This document shows, one piece after another, positions 17,206-25,258 of a stretch of DNA of 64,000 nucleotides. The DNA is taken from positions 1,364,001 to 1,428,000 of the forward strand of contig CBDEUJ010000005.1 in assembly GCA_965243215.1 (NCBI GenBank). The letters run 5' to 3'. The notes below the pieces were generated by a model that was given only the letters and a program-made list of their open reading frames with translations, was not told the origin of the DNA and made no database searches. Every line of letters begins with the position of its first letter. The stretch's first letter is position 1. This stretch comes from JAJEFO01 sp009843725. GTDB taxonomy: Bacteria; Pseudomonadota; Alphaproteobacteria; Rhodobacterales; Rhodobacteraceae. The position numbers and the translations under genes were made by a program.

Positions 17206-18858
17206 ATGGAAATGCGACATGCCGGGCGTCTTCTCGTGGAATGCCTTGAAGTGCTTGGAGCGAAGCACGTGTTCGGGGTGCCCGGCGAGTCGTACCTTGC
17301 GGCGCTCGACGGAATGTTCCAGTCACCGATCACGTTCGTGAACTCCCGGAACGAAGGCGGCGGAGCCTTCATGGCCGCCGCCTACGGAAAGCTGACCGGC
17401 CAGCCCGGCCTCTGCTTCGTGACACGGGGACCGGGAGCCACGAACGCCTCGATCGGGGTTCACACCGCGATGCAGGACAGTTCGCCAATGATCCTCTTTG
17501 TCGGGCAGATCGAGACGACGGCCCGCGAGCGCGAAGTGTTCCAGGAGATCAACTACCGTGCCTTCTTCGGGAACCTGGCAAAATGGGCAACGGAGATCGA
17601 ACATGTCGAGCGCATCCCGGAAACCGTCTCGCGCGCCTGGTCCACGGCACTTTCGGGCCGTCCCGGCCCGGTCGTCGTGGCATTGCCCGAAAATGTCCTG
17701 TCTGCCGAAACGGACGTCGCCCCGATAGACCGCGCGCCCGCCCTGCCCGCACCTGCGCCATCCAGCGACACGATTGGCGAGATCCGGACCGCCCTCGAGA
17801 ACGCCGCGCGGCCGATCATCCTGGTCGGAGGCGGTGGCTGGACATCGTCGGGCAAGAACGCCCTTGCGCGCTTTGCCACAGGTGCGGACATTCCGGTGGT
17901 GACGGCTTTCCGGTTCCAGGATCTCCACGACAACACGCTTGACACATATGCAGGCGAAGCCGGGGTCGGCATGCTTCCGGAAGTCCGGGAGACGCTTGCG
18001 AGCTCCGACCTCGTGCTCGCGCTGAACGTGCGCTTCGGAGAGATGACGACGGACAACTACGCGCTCTTCGAGCTTCCGGACATGCGCCAGACGCTGATCC
18101 ATGCACATCCTTCCTCCGCGGAAATCGGGAAGATATACCAACCCGACATAGCGGTGCAGTCATGCCCCAATGCCCTGGCCCATGCGCTGGCCGAAGTCCC
18201 GCCCACCGCAGGCTGGTCCGGCTGGAGGCGGGCCGCACGTCAAAGGTACGAGGCGACCTTCGACCTGCCGGCCCTGCCCGGCCCGGTGAACATGGCCGAG
18301 GTTGTGCGGCATCTTCAGGACCGGCTCGACGAAGACGCGATTCTCACCAACGGCGCCGGAAATTTCTCGATCTGGCACAGCAAGTATTTCCGCTACGGCG
18401 CAGGTCATCGTCTCTTGGCTCCGCAGTCCGGGGCGATGGGCTACGGACTGCCCGCCGCGATCATGGCCAAGATCGTTCACCCCGAGCGACAGGTCGTCTG
18501 CTTTGCCGGCGACGGCGACTTCCAGATGAACTGCCCCGAGCTCGGCGCGGCAATGCAGTCAGGCGCGGCGCCGGTGATTGTCGTCCTGAACAACCGGAGC
18601 TATGGCACCATCCGGATGCACCAGGAGCGGCACTTTCCGTTCCGCGTGTCGGGCACGGAGCTTGCGAATCCGGACTTCGCGTCACTTGCCCGCGTGTACG
18701 GGATGCTCGGGGAGAAGGTCGAGAAGACGGCGGATTTCGCGCCTGCCTTCGACCGCGCCCTTGCCAGCCCCGCGGGCGCGCTGCTTGAAATCCCGATCGC
18801 CACCGAGGCGCTGACGCCCCACCTTACGATTGCCGACCTTCACGCAACGCCGAATTGA
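17206..18858 (+). CDS. Thiamine-diphosphate enzyme (acetolactate synthase-like)
   Basis: 550 residues in the order N-terminal pyrimidine-binding domain, central nucleotide-like domain, C-terminal diphosphate-binding domain. The catalytic Glu is in NSRNEGGGAFMA (about 49), and the Mg/ThDP motif is GDGDFQMNCPELG followed by VVLNNRSYGT. Resemblance is to acetolactate-synthase-like decarboxylases; it lacks the appearance of sulfoacetaldehyde acetyltransferase (Xsc). The substrate is unknown. The ATG at 17206 follows a GGGGATCGCA site; the frame is open earlier. It is divergent from soeABC. Confidence 0.8.
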   Translation: MEMRHAGRLLVECLEVLGAKHVFGVPGESYLAALDGMFQSPITFVNSRNEGGGAFMAAAYGKLTGQPGLCFVTRGPGATNASIGVHTAMQDSSPMILFVGQIETTAREREVFQEINYRAFFGNLAKWATEIEHVERIPETVSRAWSTALSGRPGPVVVALPENVLSAETDVAPIDRAPALPAPAPSSDTIGEIRTALENAARPIILVGGGGWTSSGKNALARFATGADIPVVTAFRFQDLHDNTLDTYAGEAGVGMLPEVRETLASSDLVLALNVRFGEMTTDNYALFELPDMRQTLIHAHPSSAEIGKIYQPDIAVQSCPNALAHALAEVPPTAGWSGWRRAARQRYEATFDLPALPGPVNMAEVVRHLQDRLDEDAILTNGAGNFSIWHSKYFRYGAGHRLLAPQSGAMGYGLPAAIMAKIVHPERQVVCFAGDGDFQMNCPELGAAMQSGAAPVIVVLNNRSYGTIRMHQERHFPFRVSGTELANPDFASLARVYGMLGEKVEKTADFAPAFDRALASPAGALLEIPIATEALTPHLTIADLHATPN

Positions 18859-19291
18859 CCGGCTGCCAGGGAGTCCAGCGGCCACCAAGGCGCCGCCTCA
18901 TCACGTCAACCCTGCCCGCCTCGACCTGTTCGACGGCCTGCGACGTGCAGTGCGGTCATGAATTGAACGCATTCCTGGAAGTCGTCGAAATCCGGCCGGC
19001 TCCGGTTGCTGCCGAACATCCGGAGGCGGCGCGCCTGGCCTGGAGGCGCCTTGGCAAGGGCCGGCATCCAGCAACGTTGAACTTTGGCGACCGTTTCGCC
19101 TGTGCGCTCGCCCAAGTGACCGCTGAGCCGCGTCTGTACAAGGGCAACAAACTTTGCCCACACTGACATTCCGGCAGCGATGCCGCCTGCGCACGGGCTT
19201 GCCGGCACGTCGAACCGACCAGCGCGCAAGCAATCGCGGATCACTCCCGTCCCTGGCCGTCGAAGCGACCGGCCTGAATCCTGTCGGCAAG
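18859..19291. other. 430-bp region without a recognisable gene
   Basis: Lies between the convergent thiamine-diphosphate enzyme and LacI-regulator genes. Short open frames on both strands have no motif. No clear terminator was seen. Confidence 0.45.
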
Positions 19292-20356
19292 TCACTGACC
19301 CTTCCGCCTCAACGTGTCCCCGAACTGGATCTGCGGCGTCAGTTCCACCCGGCGCCCCTTCGCGCCCTTGCCCTCTCCGTTTCGCTCCAGAACGATTTCC
19401 GCAGCCTTGCGTCCCGTCTCCCGGCGCCCCGCATCCATGGTCGCCAGCCGGACCGAAATCCCGTCCAGCAGCTCCGATCCATTGAATCCGGCGAGGCCGA
19501 TCTGGCCGGGCACATCCATTCCCTTGTCCAGCAGATACAGCAATCCGCCTGCGCCGATCATGTCGTTGGAGTAGTAGATGAAATCGAGGTCGGGGCAGCG
19601 GGTCAGGATGCACTCGGTCAACTCACGCCCCTTCGAAAGCGACGAGCCGCCCTCGTAGAATTCCTGGGCCGCGACCTCGATGCCTTCTTTCGCCAAGGCT
19701 TCCGTAAAGCCCTCGAACCTCTTTCGCGCGCGGTGGTCCATGGGCATCTTGGTGCCAAGAAAGCCTATCCGCCGATATCCGTAGCGTGCGATCTGGGCGG
19801 CCATTTCACGCCCGGCTCGCCGGTGGCTGATGCCGACAACCGAGTCGATGCACTCGCCGTCCGTGTCCATGATCTCGACCACCGGGATGCCCGAAGCGGC
19901 CAGCATGGCACGCGATGCGTCTGAATGCTCGAGCCCGGCGATGATCACGCCGGACGGTCGCCAGGACAGCATCTGGAACAGCACCTGTTCCTCTTTCTCC
20001 GGCAGGTAATTGGTCACGCCCACGACCGACTGAAGCGGCGTCTCGTCGAGGATCTCGGAGACTCCGGTCAGGACTTCAGGGAACACCATGTTCGAGAGGC
20101 TCGGAATGATGACCGCCACCAGGCTGGCCTGGTTCGATGCAAGTGCGCCCGCGATCCTGTTCGGCACGTAGCCGAGCTCCTTCGCTGCCCTCAGGACCTT
20201 TTCGCGGGTGGCGTCCGAGACGTCGCCGCGATTCCTCAAGACCCTGCTGACCGTCATTTCGGAAACGCCCGATGCCGAGGACACGTCCTTCAGCGTCAAT
20301 GGCCGCGTCTGTGTCTTGGAGTCCTTCGTCAACGGAATGATCTTGTCATCGCTCAT
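19292..20356 (-). CDS. LacI-family transcriptional regulator
   Basis: 354 residues. The helix-turn-helix near residues 22-45 reads LTLKDVSSASGVSEMTVSRVL, followed by the hinge helix (PNRIAGALAS). The rest is a periplasmic-binding-type effector domain resembling the gluconate-operon repressor (GntR of the LacI class). The ATG at 20356 has a GCGAGG site; the frame is open 18 codons earlier. No catabolic gene is adjacent on its strand, so its target is unclear. Confidence 0.88.
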   Translation of the reverse strand: MSDDKIIPLTKDSKTQTRPLTLKDVSSASGVSEMTVSRVLRNRGDVSDATREKVLRAAKELGYVPNRIAGALASNQASLVAVIIPSLSNMVFPEVLTGVSEILDETPLQSVVGVTNYLPEKEEQVLFQMLSWRPSGVIIAGLEHSDASRAMLAASGIPVVEIMDTDGECIDSVVGISHRRAGREMAAQIARYGYRRIGFLGTKMPMDHRARKRFEGFTEALAKEGIEVAAQEFYEGGSSLSKGRELTECILTRCPDLDFIYYSNDMIGAGGLLYLLDKGMDVPGQIGLAGFNGSELLDGISVRLATMDAGRRETGRKAAEIVLERNGEGKGAKGRRVELTPQIQFGDTLRRKGQ

Positions 20357-20453
20357 CTGATCGCCTCGCTGCAATGGTCCTCGTGACATTGCCCGAAGGC
20401 AACGGCGCAAGCCGCTTGATCACATCGCCAGAACAGGAGAAAAGCGGCGAAGC

Positions 20454-20529
20454 GGCCTCGTAGCTCAGAGGATAGAGCAACCGCCTCCTAAGCGGTAGGT
20501 CATAGGTTCGACTCCTATCGGGGCCGCCA
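20454..20529 (+). tRNA. tRNA-Arg (anticodon CCT)
   Basis: The acceptor GGCCTCG pairs with CGGGGCC (one G-U pair). The D arm GCTC...GAGC is present. The anticodon stem ACCGC/GCGGT encloses loop CTCCTAA with anticodon CCT at 20487-20489. The T arm ATAGG-TTCGACT-CCTAT is present, and CCA is encoded (20527-20529). It reads AGG codons. The gene lies about 100 bases upstream of, and divergent from, the LacI regulator. Confidence 0.97.
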
Positions 20530-20699
20530 TTCCCGCACCGGAGCCACGTGCGCGTCGCCGGAAGCGCCGGGTCTCCCGAGAATTTCTCGCAACCACGAAG
20601 CCAGCCGGGGAAGCGGCAACGCGCGACTGCCTCCCGACCTGCTGAAGCACGTGTCCGGCATCGTGACGGTGTCCGGTCTTTCGAATGCGTTGGGCCGCG

Positions 20700-21404
20700 T
20701 CAGGCCACTCGAATCGCGTTCCGGTCAATGTCCAGCACGTAGCCTTGCCTGGCAACGGTCTTGATCAGCAGTTCTGCCACGATCTGGTTGCCGAGGGCGT
20801 CTCTCAAGCGCTTGATCCGCGTGGCGCCGGAAGCTTCCTCGCAATCCTCCGGCCGCCGGCCGGAAATCACGGCCTCGATCTCGGCGCCGCTGAGAACCTC
20901 CCCGTCCATGCGCGCCTCCGCGAGAACGGAAATCGTCTCGACCGCGGCACTCGTCAGCTTGAACTCCATGTCATTGATGATCACGAAATTCCCTTCTCGA
21001 TCTATCGTGAGCGAAGAGACCTGGATGCCCTGCCGCTCGATCATTCCGACGCGGCGATTGAGGAGGATGATCGTGGCGACAAAGGCGAGGCAGGCGACAA
21101 GGAGTCCAGTGGCAAAAAGCATGAGAACGAAGATCACGAGGCGATAGCCGGCAAGAACGTCGGAGAACGCGGTGCCTGACTGCGCGAGAACTTCAAGAAG
21201 CTTGATCTCCGCCTCCGAAGTCAGGTCCGCGTTTTCGACGAAGAGCCGCTCGACACGTGCATTGAAGGCGTTCGCATCGGGCAGGTTCAGCAGGAGAAAC
21301 GCTCCCGCCGCGCCAAGTATCATGATGATCGCGATGACTCCGAATGCGGCAACACGCGCACCCGCGATCCTCGCATCAGAAGCGGAGGAAGTACTGTCCC
21401 GCAT
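20700..21404 (-). CDS. Membrane-anchored winged-helix protein (inverted ToxR-like)
   Basis: 234 residues with two membrane helices (about 18-40 and 88-116), a short periplasmic loop between them, and a cytoplasmic C-terminal domain. Residues 132-226 read like an OmpR/PhoB-type winged helix: N-terminal strands LTIDREGNFVIINDMEF, a helical core, ATRIKRLRDALGN as the recognition-helix region and LIKTVARQGYVLDID as the wing. ToxR/CadC proteins have the opposite order. The ATG at 21404 has an AGGAGAGAGG site. The gene overlaps the preceding exported-protein gene by 29 bases. Its regulated genes are unknown. Confidence 0.7.
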   Translation of the reverse strand: MRDSTSSASDARIAGARVAAFGVIAIIMILGAAGAFLLLNLPDANAFNARVERLFVENADLTSEAEIKLLEVLAQSGTAFSDVLAGYRLVIFVLMLFATGLLVACLAFVATIILLNRRVGMIERQGIQVSSLTIDREGNFVIINDMEFKLTSAAVETISVLAEARMDGEVLSGAEIEAVISGRRPEDCEEASGATRIKRLRDALGNQIVAELLIKTVARQGYVLDIDRNAIRVA

Positions 21405-21669
21405 CCTCTCTCCTTTGCTCCAGCCCGCCTTCGTCAAACACCGACTGCACCTGAAGCAGCTTCCAGCCGGACGCTTTCAGCCTCTCCGCCACGTCGTGCA
21501 CCACCTGGTCCGACAAGGCGCAGGGGTTCACGTCGATTCGGATCACCCCGTAGTGAAGCTTGAACGGATTGTCGCGACTGGCCTTGTAGTCGGCATAGCA
21601 GGCGGCCTGCGCCTGTCCCGCCAACCAAAGAAGTGTCGCGAAGGCGCCGATCCGGGAACGTGCATACAT
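21376..21669 (-). CDS. Small exported protein, Rhodobacterales family, unknown function
   Basis: 97 residues. A signal peptide (YARSRIGAFATLLWLAGQAQA, cleavage after AQA) is followed by CYADYKASRDNPFKLHYGVIRI and C-terminal GLEQRREDAGQYFLRF. These resemble a small periplasmic protein family that I recall from Rhodobacterales with no assigned function. Two conserved cysteines could form a disulfide. Its end overlaps the winged-helix membrane protein by 29 bases, so the two are translationally linked and the exported protein could act with the regulator's periplasmic loop (inference). Confidence 0.7.
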   Translation of the reverse strand: MYARSRIGAFATLLWLAGQAQAACYADYKASRDNPFKLHYGVIRIDVNPCALSDQVVHDVAERLKASGWKLLQVQSVFDEGGLEQRREDAGQYFLRF

Positions 21670-21839
21670 GCTGTCAGTGTTTCCGCGCACCAGCAGAAAA
21701 TCAATATCATCCAGCCCTTGGTCGCACGCTATCCCATATCAACAGGCCGATATTGGGTGTCCGGTTCGATGCGTTCCACTGTGCATTCACGAAGCGGCAA
21801 CATGTGTTGGCGCACCACATTCAAGTCTGGAGAGATCTC

Positions 21840-22355
21840 ATGACCCGCAGCAAGGCCCTTACCGTCTCAACCGCCCTCGCACTCGCCTTGACGCTTCTGC
21901 CAGCCCCGGTCTCGGCCGATTCCGAGCATTTTGGCAAGATCATCGCCGGCCTCGCGGTGTTTGGGCTGCTCGCCGCCGCCCTCGACGACATCGACGAAGG
22001 GCAGAGCACGGCCAAGGCGAACATGCGCCGGCCTGGTCACTGGCACCACGGCCCCCGAAACGGCAACCATGCCTCCGCGAAGCCCAAAGTCATGGACGGC
22101 CGGCTTCTCTCGCGAAACCTGCCGGAGCACATGGGCTACAGGCGCAAGGCCCTTCCCGACAGCTGTCGGCGAACCGTACGGTCCGGCGGCGGACATCGGA
22201 CGGTCTATTCTGCAGCCTGCCTGGATCTGAACTATCGACATGTTTCGCGGCTGCCTGAGAGATGCGAACGCATCGTCCGAACCGCGCGCGAGTACGTGAT
22301 CGTCTACGGTGCACGCTGCCTGGCACGTGACAACTGGCGCGTCCGTCTGCATTGA
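21840..22355 (+). CDS. Exported cysteine-containing protein, unknown function
   Basis: 171 residues with a signal peptide (TRSKALTVSTALALALTLLPAPVSA), then a hydrophobic segment FGKIIAGLAVFGLLAAAL and a basic linker. The C-terminal domain has two repeats of the form 'LPDSCRR...YSAACL' and 'LPERCER...YGARCL', a pattern I recall in Rhodobacterales exported proteins. Four cysteines probably form two disulfides. The function is unknown. The frame is open upstream, but the signal peptide fixes the ATG at 21840. Confidence 0.72.
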   Translation: MTRSKALTVSTALALALTLLPAPVSADSEHFGKIIAGLAVFGLLAAALDDIDEGQSTAKANMRRPGHWHHGPRNGNHASAKPKVMDGRLLSRNLPEHMGYRRKALPDSCRRTVRSGGGHRTVYSAACLDLNYRHVSRLPERCERIVRTAREYVIVYGARCLARDNWRVRLH

Positions 22356-22392
22356 AGTGCGGCAGCCACTGAACGCGGAGCTGCCCGATCAT

Positions 22393-23568
22393 CTATTGAA
22401 GATCGGCAAACGCGCGCTCGATCCGGTCGATCGCCGACAGCAATGCCGGACGTGGCAGAGCCAGATTGAACCGCATGTGACCCGAGCCACCGGTTCCGAA
22501 CTGGGTGCCGGGGCTCGGCGCCACCTTCGCGTCGAGCAGACGTTTCAGCAGCTCTTCGTCGGACATGCCAAGGGCGGAGAAGTCCACCCATGCCAAATAA
22601 GTCGAGTCCATCTCCATGACGCCGACGCCGGGGATTGAAGCGACCCGCTGGGCGAATGTGCGGAAATTTTCGGCAATATAGGCCCGCGCCGCCTCAGACC
22701 AGTCACCGCTGTGCGCGAAGGCGGCGGTGAGCATCGCCATGCCGAACCGGTTGGGCGAGGACTCGCGGTCGGCCAGCACTTTGTCGACACGTGCACGCAT
22801 GTCCGGATCCGGGGCAACGAGGAGTCCCGTCTCGCCGCCGGCAATGTTGAAGCCCTTTGAGGCGGCGGTCAGCACCACCAGCCGGTCGAGCTGCTCTGGC
22901 GCCGCCACGGCCGTTGGCACGAATCTTGCACCAGGAAAGGCCAGATCCATGTGAATCTCGTCGGAGATCAGTATCAGGTCGTTTGCCTCGCAGAATCTTG
23001 CCAAGGCCCTGATTTCCTCCACATCCCACAGCCGTCCGCCCGGATTGTGGGGAGTGCAGAAGGTCACGATCCTTTCGCGGCCGGTCATGGATGACTGCAG
23101 GGCGTCCAGGTCCATGTGGAACCGGCCGTTTTCGACCTTCAACCGGCTTTCCAGAATTTCCCGACCCATGTTCCGCACTTGCCGATAGAACGCGTGGTAC
23201 ACCGGGGAGAAGACGACAATGGAATCCCCCGGCTCGCTGAATGTCGCAAGCACGTCTCCAAAGCCGCTGACGACGCCGTGGGTGTAGCGAACCCAGTCAG
23301 GATCGATATCATCCCATCCGTGGCGGGACCCGTACCATGCCGCTACGGCCCGGCCGGCCGCGCCTGCATTTCCGAAATACCCGCAGTACCCCAGGTCCAC
23401 TTCGGCCTGAAGCGCCGCGCGGATGGCGGGTGCGGCAGGAAAGTCCATGTCCGCGACCCACATGGGAATGATCTCCGGATCATCCACGCCGAAGGCCTGC
23501 TCAAGGTTGTCGTACTTGGCTGCATGCGAGCCACGGAGCACGAGCTGGGTATCGAAGTCATGGGCCAT
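22393..23568 (-). CDS. PatB/MalY-type C-S lyase (aminotransferase fold)
   Basis: PLP enzyme of 391 residues. The PLP lysine is in LTAASKGFNIAGG (about 229), and the N-terminal PMWVADMDFPAAPAI and CTPHNPGG motifs are typical of the MalY/PatB cystathionine beta-lyase group rather than true aminotransferases. It likely cleaves C-S bonds of cystathionine or cysteine conjugates to give a thiol, pyruvate and ammonia. The ATG at 23568 is chosen because the residues upstream do not fit the fold. It is divergent from def-fmt. Confidence 0.85.
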   Translation of the reverse strand: MAHDFDTQLVLRGSHAAKYDNLEQAFGVDDPEIIPMWVADMDFPAAPAIRAALQAEVDLGYCGYFGNAGAAGRAVAAWYGSRHGWDDIDPDWVRYTHGVVSGFGDVLATFSEPGDSIVVFSPVYHAFYRQVRNMGREILESRLKVENGRFHMDLDALQSSMTGRERIVTFCTPHNPGGRLWDVEEIRALARFCEANDLILISDEIHMDLAFPGARFVPTAVAAPEQLDRLVVLTAASKGFNIAGGETGLLVAPDPDMRARVDKVLADRESSPNRFGMAMLTAAFAHSGDWSEAARAYIAENFRTFAQRVASIPGVGVMEMDSTYLAWVDFSALGMSDEELLKRLLDAKVAPSPGTQFGTGGSGHMRFNLALPRPALLSAIDRIERAFADLQ

Positions 23569-23648
23569 GCCTCGAACTAACCAGTCCGTTGCAGACCTGC
23601 AAGCATGGTCGGCTTGCCGCTGACCCCGCATTCTCCTAGATGAAGCCC

Positions 23649-24170
23649 ATGGCAATTAGGGAAATCCTGATCCACCCCGACCCCCGCCTGAAAGCGGTCG
23701 CAAGCCCTGTCACTGAATTCGATGACAGGCTGCGTGCGCTTGCCGATGACATGCTCGAAACCATGTATGCGGCTCCCGGAGTCGGACTTGCCGCACCGCA
23801 GGTTGGCGTATTGAGGCGCCTTCTGGTTATGGATTGCATAAAGGACGAGGATGCTCCTCCCAAACCGATGGTGCTGATCAATCCCGCGGTGACCTGGACC
23901 TCGGATGATCGCTCCACCCACGAGGAAGGCTGTCTTTCGATTCCCGACCAGTTCGCCGAGATCGAACGGCCCGCCGAAGTTGAGGTGACTTGGGATGACT
24001 TCGAAGGCAAGCAAGAGGTCGAACGCTTCGAGGGCCTTTGGGCAACCTGTGTCCAGCACGAGATCGACCACCTGAACGGCAAGCTCTTCATCGACTACCT
24101 GAAACCGCTTCGACGCCAGATGATCACCCGAAAGATGAAGAAGCTGAAGCGCGAGCAGGCACGGGCGTAG
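23649..24170 (+). CDS. def: Peptide deformylase
   Basis: Metalloenzyme of 173 residues that removes the N-formyl group from nascent proteins. The three motifs are present: GVGLAAPQVG, EEGCLSIP and QHEIDHLNGKLF, giving the Cys and two His metal ligands plus the catalytic Glu. The start at 23649 (MAIREILIHPDPRLK) matches the family; an ATG at 23640 adds three residues. It lies 6 bases upstream of fmt, whose product adds the formyl group it removes. Confidence 0.95.
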   Translation: MAIREILIHPDPRLKAVASPVTEFDDRLRALADDMLETMYAAPGVGLAAPQVGVLRRLLVMDCIKDEDAPPKPMVLINPAVTWTSDDRSTHEEGCLSIPDQFAEIERPAEVEVTWDDFEGKQEVERFEGLWATCVQHEIDHLNGKLFIDYLKPLRRQMITRKMKKLKREQARA

Positions 24171-24176
24171 GGAGAA

Positions 24177-25088
24177 ATGAACGCATCGATGAGACTCGTG
24201 TTCATGGGCACGCCGGAGTTTTCGGTCCCTGCGCTCAACGCCTTGTTCGAGGCCGGACACGAAATCGTGGCGGCCTACACCCGGGCTCCCCGACCGGCCG
24301 GACGCGGCATGAAGGAACGGCCCTGCCCCGTCCATGCCCGCGCGGAAGCGCTGGGAGTGCCCGTGCACACGCCCGGGGACTTCCGGTCGGCCGGCGCTTG
24401 CGACAGCTTTCGCGCTCACCACGCGGATGCTGCCATTGTCGTTGCCTATGGCCTGGTCCTGCCTGAAGCCATTCTGGCGACCCCGCGTCTCGGCTGCCTC
24501 AACATTCACGCGTCTCTCCTGCCGCGCTGGCGCGGCGCCGCCCCGATTCACCGGGCCGTCATGTCCGGCGACAACGAGACGGGAATCTCGATAATGGCAA
24601 TGGACGCGGGCCTCGACACCGGACCCGTTCTGCTCCGCGAGGCCATGCCCATCATGCCCGACGACACGACCGGGCGGCTTCACGACAGGCTGGCGCAGCG
24701 AGGCGCCCGACTCATCGTCGAAGCCCTTGACGGAATCGAAGGCCTCGAGCCGGCTTCGCAGCCGCAGGCCGGGGCGTCCTATGCCCGGAAAGTGGACAAG
24801 GCAGAGGCCCGGATCGACTGGTCAAGGCCCGCCGTCGAAATCGACCGCCACATACGCGGCCTCTCTCCGTTTCCGGGGGCGTGGTGCGAAGTTCGTGGGG
24901 AACGGACGAAACTCCTCAACGCCCGCCTCGTCGATGGTGGCGGCGAACCCGGGGCCTACCTTGGCGGATGCCGCGTTGCCTGCGGGACAGGCGCAATCGA
25001 AGTGACGGAAGTCCAGCGCGAGGGCAGGAGACCCGTATCCGCCGCGGAATTCCTTCGAGGCGTTCGGACGCCCGACAGGTTCGAATGA
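24177..25088 (+). CDS. fmt: Methionyl-tRNA formyltransferase
   Basis: 303 residues; transfers a formyl group from 10-formyl-THF to initiator Met-tRNA. The N-terminal RLVFMGTPEFSVPAL and catalytic-region LNIHASLLPRWRGAAPI motifs are present, followed by the C-terminal beta-barrel domain (SYARKVDKAEARIDW). A strong AGGGAGAA site precedes the ATG at 24177. It forms an operon with def. Confidence 0.96.
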   Translation: MNASMRLVFMGTPEFSVPALNALFEAGHEIVAAYTRAPRPAGRGMKERPCPVHARAEALGVPVHTPGDFRSAGACDSFRAHHADAAIVVAYGLVLPEAILATPRLGCLNIHASLLPRWRGAAPIHRAVMSGDNETGISIMAMDAGLDTGPVLLREAMPIMPDDTTGRLHDRLAQRGARLIVEALDGIEGLEPASQPQAGASYARKVDKAEARIDWSRPAVEIDRHIRGLSPFPGAWCEVRGERTKLLNARLVDGGGEPGAYLGGCRVACGTGAIEVTEVQREGRRPVSAAEFLRGVRTPDRFE

Positions 25089-25258
25089 ACTTCGCGCGGG
25101 CCGACCGGGCATGATCCATCACGCGATGCCGCCCGGGCTTGCATCGGCCCCTTGACCTGCCGACGCCTGCGTGGCTCCAGGACTTGCCCCCGTGAAACGC
25201 CCGCTGCGAGCCTTCCGGCTCGGAAAGGTCTGGAAGCCGGCTCGACATGGACAGGATC

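Noticed and set aside
17206..18858. Sulfoacetaldehyde acetyltransferase (xsc) beside soeABC
   Set aside because: The N-terminal and active-site segments do not look like Xsc; an acetolactate-synthase-like label is safer.
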